Positions 6,057-11,482 of a stretch of 22,865 nucleotides of DNA are shown piece after piece; positions within the stretch are counted from its first letter, which is position 1; the number at the start of each line of letters is the position of its first letter. The stretch spans positions 1 to 22,865 of IMG/VR virus record IMGVR_UViG_3300009181_000370. One strand, given 5' to 3'. The notes below the pieces were generated by a model. That model saw only the letters and a program-made list of their open reading frames with translations. It was not told where the DNA came from and did no database searches. The stretch comes from a virus. A program made the translations under genes and the position numbers.

Positions 6057-6291
6057 TCTTGCCGATCAAGTGACGGCGGTGGAGCTGATGTGCGCCCATA
6101 CGCGGGGCAATATGGATATTCAGAGGAACCTGATTCGGCAGAAGAAACGGGATGATACCACTTTAAAAATGCAGGAAGGGTACTACCCGAGCCTTTTGGC
6201 GGCTGCTGAGACCATGAAATGGGTGTTAAAAAACGAAGATTTAATAAAAAAACTTTTGCATGACCATAGGGCAGGTATCCTAAACGATTGA
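6046..6291 (+). CDS. Hypothetical small helical protein
   Basis: An 81-residue helical protein beginning KPSLADQVTAVELM, with a basic middle (NLIRQKKRDD) and a 'YPSLLAAAETMKWVL' helix. Small proteins of this shape, with an N-terminal 'LA.QV..VE' helix and a later 'LAA..TM..V' helix, are frequent in phage early regions and have no assigned function. The ATG at 6046 overlaps the methyltransferase stop by 11 bases; its ribosome site is weak (GGAA), so translation is probably coupled. A longer in-frame reading upstream lies inside the methyltransferase gene and was not accepted. It is the last gene before the strong promoter at 6334-6362. Confidence 0.6.
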   Translation: MKPSLADQVTAVELMCAHTRGNMDIQRNLIRQKKRDDTTLKMQEGYYPSLLAAAETMKWVLKNEDLIKKLLHDHRAGILND

Positions 6292-6320
6292 AAAGCAACG
6301 ATAATATTTTTTAAAATAAT

Positions 6321-6344
6321 TTGACATGCCCAGTTGACATGCCC
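6321..6344 (+). repeat. Direct repeat TTGACATGCCC (two copies), candidate operator half-sites
   Basis: TTGACATGCCC occurs at 6321-6331 and again at 6334-6344, 13 bases apart. The second copy supplies the -35 box and runs into the promoter spacer. The same word is half of the perfect palindrome in the promoter at 11354-11381 on the other strand, which suggests one DNA-binding protein at both places. Confidence 0.6.
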
Positions 6345-6362
6345 ATAGGACAGGTCTATAAC
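6334..6362 (+). promoter_or_regulatory. Strong rightward promoter
   Basis: TTGACA (6334-6339), 17 bases, then TATAAC (6357-6362): six of six and five of six matches to the sigma70 consensus. An AT-rich tract at about 6299-6320 resembles an UP element. Transcription would begin near 6369, giving a 40-base leader to the ATG at 6410. Confidence 0.8.
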
Positions 6363-6409
6363 TTGTGCATGGTCGCTGGTGACCACAACATAACTTACTG
6401 GAGATTGAC

Positions 6410-6694
6410 ATGACCAACACCGCATCCATCGCCGATCGCTACCTCGCCATCAAAGCTGCTGCTGATGCCGCTGATGCTGCTCTCAAAGAAATCAAGGCTG
6501 AGATCAACGCTCTCGGCACCGACAAGATCGAAGGCATCACCTGCGATCTGGTTATCTCCCTCCGCGCTTCTAAGGCTCTCTCGGAAGTGCTGCTGCTGGA
6601 ACGCCTCGGTGTCACACTGGCACAGGTCAATGCCTGCAAGGTCGAGAGCACCATCAGCACCGTCATCAATGTCAAGGCAAAGACCCCCGCGTAA
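6410..6694 (+). CDS. Hypothetical helical phage protein
   Basis: A 94-residue protein with a long Ala/Asp/Lys helix at the N-terminus ('ADRYLAIKAAADAADAALKEIKAEI'-like, residues 8-32, given here by its first part ADRYLAIKAAADAAD) followed by a small strand region ('GITCDLVISL') and a helix ('SEVLLLERLGVTLAQVNACK'). The layout, a helical leader then a short domain acting on 'LVIS', recalls small phage proteins that follow early promoters, but I cannot name a family. It has a good GGAG ribosome site and is the first gene behind the strong promoter, so it is probably made early and in quantity. Its stop codon lies in the loop of a GC hairpin (6685-6700). Confidence 0.65.
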   Translation: MTNTASIADRYLAIKAAADAADAALKEIKAEINALGTDKIEGITCDLVISLRASKALSEVLLLERLGVTLAQVNACKVESTISTVINVKAKTPA

Positions 6695-6700
6695 GCGGGG
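6685..6700 (+). other. GC hairpin over the stop codon
   Basis: CCCCGC (6685-6690) pairs with GCGGGG (6695-6700) around the loop GTAA, which contains the stop codon of the preceding gene. Only two T follow, so it is at best a weak terminator; it may stabilise the 3' end of the first message or reduce expression downstream. Confidence 0.4.
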
Positions 6701-6731
6701 TTCACCCCCCCCATCCAATAGGAGAATTGTT

Positions 6732-6956
6732 ATGTATCAGAACCCAACAAAATTCGAGAACGATATCACCTTTATTGAGTTCGACCGTAAGGCTCATCAA
6801 GACGGCAACCACTACGTTACCTATGCTGAGTGGACAGACAAGTACGGTGAATCACACGTTCAAGCAGTTGTTCACGGCGAAGTAATCCCTGACCATATCC
6901 GCCTCCAGATCGCATTGCAGATCGCAGGCGACCTCATTCAGCCTATCCAGAAATAA
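6732..6956 (+). CDS. Hypothetical protein
   Basis: A 74-residue acidic protein of unknown function. It starts MYQNPTKFENDITFIEFDRK and seems to be a small alpha/beta domain: strands 'ITFIEF', 'YVTYAEWT', 'HVQAVVHGEV' and a C-terminal helix 'RLQIALQIAGDLIQ'. The ATG at 6732 has GGAGAA seven bases upstream. The frame is open further upstream but the earlier methionines lie within the preceding gene and lack ribosome sites. It is read with the early cluster 6410-7567. No membrane segment, metal site or nucleotide-binding motif is visible. Confidence 0.65.
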   Translation: MYQNPTKFENDITFIEFDRKAHQDGNHYVTYAEWTDKYGESHVQAVVHGEVIPDHIRLQIALQIAGDLIQPIQK

Positions 6957-6968
6957 GGAGAGACCACT

Positions 6969-7181
6969 ATGACATATTCTTCAAAAGAGTTAATCAACGC
7001 TCGCATCCAAGCTCACCACATCGCCGAAAAACTGGTGATTGCTTATTGGGTTAAAGATGACAGTCAATCCTATCATGTAAGTGAGGCAATCAAATCATTT
7101 GAAGCCCTTGCTGAAACCCTCGGCTACGACATCAAAAAACGGGAGGTCACCGATGAAGATCACGAAGCAGACGCCGCGTAA
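6969..7181 (+). CDS. Hypothetical small acidic protein
   Basis: A 70-residue acidic, mostly helical protein starting MTYSSKELINARIQAHHIAEKL and ending in an acidic tail (TDEDHEADAA). It has a clear ribosome site (AAGGAGAG) and lies 12 bases after the previous stop. The product shows no recognisable domain. Its 3' end overlaps the next gene by 29 bases, suggesting coupled translation. Small acidic proteins made early in infection often bind host proteins, but there is no direct sign of that here. Confidence 0.6.
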   Translation: MTYSSKELINARIQAHHIAEKLVIAYWVKDDSQSYHVSEAIKSFEALAETLGYDIKKREVTDEDHEADAA

Positions 7182-7374
7182 GTTGCAGCGATATTACGTC
7201 CGTCAGTTGACCATGGCCGAGTGGGAAGTCGGCCATGAGACTGACACCGGCAAGGTTGTTCTGGGGTATGTCCACAATGATGGGCATACCTACCGGGCGA
7301 CAACCCTGAACGGAATTCTTGGCCATGCCCATGCCAAGAAACAAGCGGTGGAGTTTATTTATGCAAACGCCTGA
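7153..7374 (+). CDS. Hypothetical small basic protein
   Basis: A 73-residue protein with a basic N-terminus (MKITKQTPRKLQRYYVRQ) and a small alpha/beta body ('GKVVLGYVHNDGHTYRATTLNGILG', shown by its core HNDGHTYRATTL). I do not recognise it. The ATG at 7153 has GGGAGG upstream, which decides the start; the earlier in-frame methionine lies within the preceding gene. The final bases overlap the next gene by 14. Charge and position beside an HTH gene would fit a nucleic-acid-binding role, but this is only a guess. Confidence 0.6.
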   Translation: MKITKQTPRKLQRYYVRQLTMAEWEVGHETDTGKVVLGYVHNDGHTYRATTLNGILGHAHAKKQAVEFIYANA

Positions 7375-7567
7375 AGAAATTGTGGATGGGAAAACACAGC
7401 TCGCCACCCTGCTCTGGAAGCTCCAGATCCTGAACCGAGAGGCCGCAGAGTTCTGTGGCGTACAGGAACGGACGATTTACAAATGGTTGGCCGGCGACCG
7501 CAAGGTGCCTAAGTCGGTTTTAAAACTGTTGGAGTTGATGCTGGAAAAGAAAACGAGTAGAATATGA
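7361..7567 (+). CDS. Small helix-turn-helix protein
   Basis: The 68-residue product contains a helix-turn-helix of the XRE/Cro-like type: 'QILNREAAEFCGVQERTIYKWLAGDRKVPKSVLKLLELM' (about residues 21-60), where 'REAAEFCGV' and 'ERTIYKWLAG' are the two helices of the motif. It starts at ATG 7361, with GGTGGAG upstream, overlapping the previous gene by 14 bases. Proteins like this act as phage transcription switches. It ends the early cluster and stands before a structured 122-base leader. It is a candidate for the protein that binds the repeated TTGACATGCCC sites, alongside the Cro-like protein at 4993. Confidence 0.7.
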   Translation: MQTPEEIVDGKTQLATLLWKLQILNREAAEFCGVQERTIYKWLAGDRKVPKSVLKLLELMLEKKTSRI

Positions 7568-7570
7568 AAA

Positions 7571-7602
7571 TGGCCAGAGAAGGTTCCCGCCTCCTCTGAC
7601 CA
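7571..7602 (+). other. Long RNA hairpin in the leader of the DUF1376 gene
   Basis: The arms 7571-7583 (TGGCCAGAGAAGG) and 7590-7602 (CCTCCTCTGACCA) pair at 11 of 13 positions, the two misfits being A-C, around a 6-base loop. No T run follows. It is the first of several structures in the gap between the HTH gene and the DUF1376 gene. Confidence 0.6.
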
Positions 7603-7605
7603 GTA

Positions 7606-7625
7606 CGGAACACTGCATTGTTCCG
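7606..7625 (+). other. Second tandem hairpin in the same leader
   Basis: CGGAACA (7606-7612) pairs perfectly with TGTTCCG (7619-7625) across the 6-base loop CTGCAT. It begins four bases after the preceding hairpin. There is no T run after it. It could be an operator dyad in DNA or part of a structured RNA leader. Confidence 0.5.
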
Positions 7626-7651
7626 GTAAGAACGGGCGTATTATATCCGCC

Positions 7652-7686
7652 TGAACCTATCGGATCAACCCAACATTTGAGGTTCA
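7652..7686 (+). promoter_or_regulatory. Possible ribosome-site-masking stem
   Basis: TGAACCT (7652-7658) can pair with AGGTTCA (7680-7686), which covers the GAGG ribosome site of the DUF1376 gene at 7679-7682. The same GAACCT can instead pair with AGGTTC at 7581-7586 in the first hairpin, so two mutually exclusive folds are possible. Confidence 0.4.
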
Positions 7687-7689
7687 CCG

Positions 7690-8157
7690 ATGGTTAATTC
7701 CCTCCCCTATTTGCAATTTTACCCGACCGATTATCTGTCGGACACGCAACACCTCACCACCGTCGAACACGGTGCATACTTCCTGCTGATCTTAAATTAT
7801 TGGCAAAGAGGTGGGCCTTTACCCGACGATGACAAGCGTTTAGCAGGGATTGTAAAACTGCCGATCGAACAGTGGTTGAACGCTCGTTCAACGGTCGTTG
7901 AATTTTTTGCAGTTGAAAATGGTACATGGACACACAGTCGCATAGAGAGTGACCTTAACAAGGTAAAAAGTACACGCAAACAGCAGTCAGAGGCGGGTAA
8001 ATTGTCTGCTGCTAAACGATTGAAAAAGAAACGAAATTTAACGGTCGTTGAAACACCGTTCAACGGTCCTTCAACGGTCGATGAACGCACCTTCATATAT
8101 AGAGATACAGATAAAGATAAAGATATTAAGACCCTTACCAGTAAGAATGGTTATTAA
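7690..8157 (+). CDS. DUF1376 (YdaU-like) replication-region protein
   Basis: The 155-residue product has the DUF1376 signature at its N-terminus: 'LPYLQFYPTDYLSDTQHLTTVEHGAYFLLILNYWQRGGPLPDDDKRLAGI' in family form (residues 5-54; key pieces are YPTDYL, EHGAYFLLLxxYW and LPDDDxxLA). These proteins are phage replication-region DNA-binding proteins, often in the place of a lambda O-like initiator, with a winged-helix-like domain first and a variable basic tail. The basic segment 'KLSAAKRLKKKRNL' and an acidic/Lys-rich end fit this. It is followed at 25 bases by a helicase and then a primase, so it probably acts in loading the replication machinery. The start follows GAGG, in the structured leader described separately. 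Confidence 0.8.
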   Translation: MVNSLPYLQFYPTDYLSDTQHLTTVEHGAYFLLILNYWQRGGPLPDDDKRLAGIVKLPIEQWLNARSTVVEFFAVENGTWTHSRIESDLNKVKSTRKQQSEAGKLSAAKRLKKKRNLTVVETPFNGPSTVDERTFIYRDTDKDKDIKTLTSKNGY

Positions 8158-8181
8158 TAGTAAGAGTAGGGATGGTGGGTT

Positions 8182-9708
8182 ATGACACAACTTAGAAACT
8201 ATCAGGAACAGGCAATTCTCAAACTGCGTCATTCCCTTGGAACGGGTAAACGGCGGCCAGTGGTGCAACTGCCTACAGGCGCAGGCAAGACCGTCATTGC
8301 GGCTTCGATAATCACCATGGCCCGATCGAAGGGCAAGCGGGTGATTTTCGCGGTGCCGTCTCTGACCCTGATCGACCAGACCGTTGAGCGGTTTCGACAG
8401 AACGGGATCACCGAGATTGGCGTGATGCAGGCCCAGCACGAGATGACAGACCCTAGGCAGCCTGTTCAGGTGTGCTCAATCCAGACCCTGATGCGCCGGG
8501 ATCTGCCAGACGCTGATCTGGTCATCGTCGATGAGGCGCATATGATGTTCAAGTTTTTGGGCGAGTGGGTTTCGTACCAACAGTGGGAGCGGATTCCGTT
8601 TGTTGGCCTGACCGCCACACCATGGGCCAGAGGCATGGGCAAGATCTGGGATGATCTGATTATTGGCACCACTATGCAGGAGCTGATCGACCAAAAGCAC
8701 CTGTGCGACTTCAAGGTCTACGCCCCGGCGCATCCTGATCTTGGATCGGTCAAGACTGTTGCCGGCGACTACGACCTCAAGGGGTTGGGCGAGGCTATGG
8801 ACCAAGGCGCACTGGTCGCGGACATTGTCACCACATGGTTGGAGAAGGGCCTGAACAAGCAGACCGTTTGCTTTGCGGTTAACCGTACCCATGCCAAACA
8901 CATTCAGAAGCAGTTCGAGGAGGCTGGGGTTCTGGTCGAGTACATGGACGCTTATACGCCGATGGTTGAGCGCACCGAGATCATCAAGCGGTTTGAGCGC
9001 AAGGACACGCAGGTGATCTGCAATGTCGGTGTGCTGACCACTGGTTTCGACGCCGATGTGCGGTGCATCATTTTGGCGCGGCCTACCAAGTCCGAGATGC
9101 TGTACGTCCAGATGATCGGTCGCGGTCTGCGCCCTGCCACTGGCAAGGAGTATTGTTTGATCCTCGACCACAGCGATACCACAATCCGTCTGGGATTCGT
9201 GACCGACATCAACCATACAACCCTCGATGACGGCAAGGCTCGTCAGAAGGCTAAGGCAGTGCAAAAGGAGCGTCTGCCCAAGGAGTGCCCCAAGTGTGCC
9301 TTCCTGCGGCCTGCAAAGACCAACAAGTGCCCTGCCTGCGGGTTTGTGGCCGAGGCGGTCAGTCAGACCGAGGTTGTCGATGGCGAGCTGATAGAGCTGA
9401 CGAAGGATAAAAAATACAAGAAGGGCGAATGGCCCCAGCACAAGAAGCAGGTCTTCTACAGCGATTTACGCTTGCATGCACACCTGCGTGGATACAAAGA
9501 TGGTTGGGCGGCACACGCCTATCGGACACGGCTGGGTGTCTGGCCGAGGGGCCTGTCGGATGAGAAGTCGCGCTTCATCAGCGCAGAGACCGAGAGCTGG
9601 ATCAAGCACTACAACATTTCAAAAGCAAAACAGCGGGAGAAACAAAATGCTAAAACAAACACCATCGCGGGATCTGGCACGGGGACGGTGGCGGGAGTTG
9701 CTGCCTAG
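8182..9708 (+). CDS. SF2 DEAD/DEAH-box helicase with zinc ribbon
   Basis: The 508-residue protein has all the usual SF2 helicase motifs: Q-like start 'LRNYQEQAI', Walker A PTGAGKT (31-37), Walker B DEAH (117-120), motif III 'LTATPW' (143-148), motifs IV-V region, 'LTTGFDAD' (284-291) and motif VI QMIGRGLRP (309-317). Downstream, CPKC (368-371) and CPAC (382-385) form a four-cysteine zinc ribbon followed by a basic C-terminus. Such phage helicases unwind DNA or branched structures, as in UvsW-like and RecG/RadD-like roles, and use ATP. The gene follows DUF1376 and overlaps the primase gene by 62 bases, which points to replication or replication-linked recombination. The start at 8182 has a purine-rich GGTGGG upstream. 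A DnaB-like replicative helicase is not present in the window. Confidence 0.9.
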   Translation: MTQLRNYQEQAILKLRHSLGTGKRRPVVQLPTGAGKTVIAASIITMARSKGKRVIFAVPSLTLIDQTVERFRQNGITEIGVMQAQHEMTDPRQPVQVCSIQTLMRRDLPDADLVIVDEAHMMFKFLGEWVSYQQWERIPFVGLTATPWARGMGKIWDDLIIGTTMQELIDQKHLCDFKVYAPAHPDLGSVKTVAGDYDLKGLGEAMDQGALVADIVTTWLEKGLNKQTVCFAVNRTHAKHIQKQFEEAGVLVEYMDAYTPMVERTEIIKRFERKDTQVICNVGVLTTGFDADVRCIILARPTKSEMLYVQMIGRGLRPATGKEYCLILDHSDTTIRLGFVTDINHTTLDDGKARQKAKAVQKERLPKECPKCAFLRPAKTNKCPACGFVAEAVSQTEVVDGELIELTKDKKYKKGEWPQHKKQVFYSDLRLHAHLRGYKDGWAAHAYRTRLGVWPRGLSDEKSRFISAETESWIKHYNISKAKQREKQNAKTNTIAGSGTGTVAGVAA

Positions 9709-10549
9709 TCTGGGGGTTGAGAGCAAATTTCTCACTGGAAAGCACTGCCCCTGCCCGATCTGCGGTGGCAAGGATCGGTTCAGGTTTGACGATAAAGAGG
9801 GGCTGGGAACCTATTTCTGCTCCCAGTGCGGTAGCGGGGACGGGTTCATGCTGGTTCAGAAAATTTCAGGCCGATCATTCAAAGAAATTGCCGAGCACGT
9901 TCAGGAGGTCTGGAAGACCGTAAAACAGATGCCGCAGGGTCAGCGGGATGAGATAGCCCAACAGAGGGCCATCAGGAACGCTTGGGAAGGCTCGTGGCAG
10001 CCTTCGACGGCTTCGCCCGCCGCATTGTACCTAAAGAGCCGACTTGGCCGCCCATGGGCCTCTAAAGCAATCCGTGAGTACTCTGGTGGGATGATCGCCC
10101 TGATATCGGATGTGGATGGTAAGCCTGTCAATGTCCACCTGACTGCCCTGACGCGGGACGGTAAGAAGAACGAAGCCGCTAGCCCGATAAAGCGGGTGAT
10201 GGCCGGCAAGTTACCAGAGGGGTGCGCGATTCGGATCTGGGATGCCGCCCCGGTGATGGGTATTGCAGAGGGGATTGAGTCGGCCATGGCGGCGGCCATC
10301 ATGTTCAGGATGCCGGTCTGGGCGGCCATCAATAGCGCTTTGTTGGCGAAGTGGGTGCCCCCTGAAGAGGCTCGCACCATCCACATATTCGGTGACAATG
10401 ACGTTAACTTTACCGGGCAGTCTAAGGCCTTTGCTCTGGCGAATAGGATCTCGGTGCAGTTTGAGCGTGAAGTGGTTGTGAGAATACCAGACGTAATTGG
10501 TCAAGATTGGAATGACGTTTTAAAGGGTAAGGCAGATGATAACGATTGA
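9647..10549 (+). CDS. Zinc-ribbon/TOPRIM DNA primase
   Basis: The 300-residue product is a phage primase of the zinc-ribbon plus TOPRIM type. The N-terminus has CPIC (36-39) and CSQC (58-61) around 'GGKDRFRFDDKEGLGTYF', the classic primase zinc ribbon that reads template signals. The TOPRIM part has 'MGIAEGIESAMAA' with Glu208 and 'IHIFGDND' with Asp250 and Asp252, the metal-binding acids used for RNA primer synthesis. The ending 'VRIPDVIGQDWNDVLKG' is common in this family (Toprim_3-like). No helicase domain follows, so unlike T7 gp4 it is a stand-alone primase working with a separate helicase. The ATG at 9647 (GGGAGA upstream) lies inside the helicase end; a longer upstream frame was rejected. 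Confidence 0.88.
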   Translation: MLKQTPSRDLARGRWRELLPSLGVESKFLTGKHCPCPICGGKDRFRFDDKEGLGTYFCSQCGSGDGFMLVQKISGRSFKEIAEHVQEVWKTVKQMPQGQRDEIAQQRAIRNAWEGSWQPSTASPAALYLKSRLGRPWASKAIREYSGGMIALISDVDGKPVNVHLTALTRDGKKNEAASPIKRVMAGKLPEGCAIRIWDAAPVMGIAEGIESAMAAAIMFRMPVWAAINSALLAKWVPPEEARTIHIFGDNDVNFTGQSKAFALANRISVQFEREVVVRIPDVIGQDWNDVLKGKADDND

Positions 10550-11072
10550 ATTGTCACGGGTAGAATTTGAATTTGCATCTTACATCGGACTGCAACGGAC
10601 TACGGCGAGAATGTATAGCGGCAGCGCACATGCATATGGCGCCACAGGGGCTAAAGGTCTGTTTGATTCCAATTTAGGCGGGGCGATCGCAGAATACGCT
10701 GTCTCAAAATATCTTGATTGCAATTGGTCTCAGCAGCCTGAGAACATGCGTATTCCTGATGTGGGCGGTATCGTCGAAGTTAGATCTACGCCGCATGCTG
10801 ATGGTTCTTTGCGGTTACATGAGGCGGATAAAGACGAGGCACCTTATGTGCTTGCACTGACCTATGATCTGCCCAAGGTCTATCTGGTGGGGTGGATGAC
10901 TGGCAAGGCCGGCAAGGACAAACGGTTCTGGGCTGACAAGTGGAACAATAACCGACCAGCGTATTGGGTGCCTGCAACTGAATTAAATAATATGGCGGAG
11001 CTGCGTATCAAGTTTGACTCGTGGCGATATAAAAAGGGGGCCGAAGCCCCCGTTGGATCAATCGCGCCCTAA
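10536..11072 (+). CDS. Phage protein with possible PD-(D/E)xK nuclease fold
   Basis: The 178-residue product is not recognised with certainty. It holds a central arrangement that resembles a restriction-endonuclease-like core: 'GGAIAEYAVSKYL' with a Glu, then 'IPDVGGIVEVRSTP' (Asp and Glu-x-Arg in place of the usual Glu-x-Lys), a strand 'YVLALTYDLPKVYLVGWM' and a 'YWVPATEL' end, as in nucleases that sort protein interfaces or trim DNA. A direct role is not shown; Glu/Asp spacing is right but the catalytic Lys is replaced by Arg. It overlaps the primase by 14 bases, with AAGG upstream, and its last 15 bases converge on the leftward gene 11058-11315. The terminator of that gene lies inside its 3' end. 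Confidence 0.6.
   Translation: MITIELSRVEFEFASYIGLQRTTARMYSGSAHAYGATGAKGLFDSNLGGAIAEYAVSKYLDCNWSQQPENMRIPDVGGIVEVRSTPHADGSLRLHEADKDEAPYVLALTYDLPKVYLVGWMTGKAGKDKRFWADKWNNNRPAYWVPATELNNMAELRIKFDSWRYKKGAEAPVGSIAP
11031..11051 (-). terminator. Intrinsic terminator for the leftward gene
   Basis: Read on the minus strand, GGGGGC, loop TTCG, GCCCCC is followed directly by TTTTT (11031-11035). A perfect 6-base GC stem, a stable tetraloop and a T run make this a textbook rho-independent terminator, seven bases after the stop of the gene 11058-11315. It lies within the 3' end of the opposite coding gene. Confidence 0.9.
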
Positions 11073-11315
11073 CAGCGCATCGTCTTCGAGATCGGCCAGA
11101 TAATTTTTGTAACCAGCGCGAATTGCCGAAAGTATTTCACGGATCGAAAAGTCGGGTTCAATGCGGAACTGAACATGCTGGTCGAGACGCTCATCGTCGC
11201 AGATAAAAACGTGAGCGGTTTCGCAATCAGCAAGGCGGCCAAAACAAAAACCATTAGCGTAAAGATCGAAATCAGAACCGTTGCGGCGGGTGGTGAAGTT
11301 TGTGAAGTTTGTCAT
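11058..11315 (-). CDS. Lone leftward early gene, small acidic protein
   Basis: This 85-residue protein is not recognised. It has a Thr/Asn-rich N-terminus (MTNFTNFTTRRNG), a small beta region 'DFDLYANGFCFGRLADCETAHVFICDD' (by its core FDLYANGFCFGRL), and a C-terminal helix 'REILSAIRAGYKNYLADLEDDALLGRD' (by its core AIRAGYKNYLADLEDD). It is acidic overall. The ATG at 11315 has GGAGAT upstream. It is the only leftward gene in a long rightward stretch and is a complete transcription unit, with promoter (11354-11381), palindromic operator and terminator (11031-11051). Such lone, strongly driven small genes in phages are often host-takeover or anti-defence genes or regulators, but no motif here proves any of these. 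No helix-turn-helix is evident. Confidence 0.7.
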   Translation of the reverse strand: MTNFTNFTTRRNGSDFDLYANGFCFGRLADCETAHVFICDDERLDQHVQFRIEPDFSIREILSAIRAGYKNYLADLEDDALLGRD

Positions 11316-11353
11316 CTGGTATCTCCGTTTAATTCGTTGTTTGCATTAACAAC

Positions 11354-11381
11354 ACCATAGCATGCCCAATGGGCATGTCAA
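11354..11381 (-). promoter_or_regulatory. Promoter of the lone leftward gene
   Basis: On the minus strand a perfect TTGACA (11376-11381) is 16 bases from TATGGT (11354-11359, four of six -10 matches). An A-rich tract upstream (about 11385-11402) resembles an UP element. The leader to the ATG at 11315 is about 32 bases. Confidence 0.65.
11361..11377. promoter_or_regulatory. Perfect 17-base palindromic operator
   Basis: CATGCCCAATGGGCATG is a perfect dyad (8 bases, 1 centre, 8 bases) lying between the -35 and -10 boxes of the leftward promoter, the place where a repressor would block RNA polymerase. Its half-site CATGCCCA is repeated twice at the 6334-6362 promoter, where the second half is degenerate. 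Confidence 0.7.
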
Positions 11382-11389
11382 CAACAAAT

Positions 11390-11418
11390 TTGATCTTTTT
11401 TTAAGTTTGTGCTAGGTT
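11390..11418 (+). promoter_or_regulatory. Weak candidate promoter for the terminase block
   Basis: TTGATC (11390-11395), 17 bases, then TAGGTT (11413-11418) preceded by TG as an extended -10. Match to consensus is modest. It would start transcription near 11425, ahead of the ATG at 11483. No better rightward promoter is visible in this 167-base gap, which otherwise holds the leftward promoter and operator. Confidence 0.25.
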
Positions 11419-11482
11419 TACAAATCAAATACGGAAATACAAAAACGATAGCAATATCAATGGTTATGGAGTAATATGCGTC

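Noticed and set aside
6321-6344. Start of a CRISPR array
   Set aside because: Only two copies of an 11-base word, two bases apart, and one forms the -35 box; these are promoter sites.
8476-9441. Leftward open frame of 321 codons
   Set aside because: It lies wholly over the helicase gene, has no family resemblance and reads as the shadow of a well-supported gene.
11036-11051. Rightward terminator
   Set aside because: The stem lies inside coding sequence and on the plus strand no T run follows; the T run is on the minus strand.
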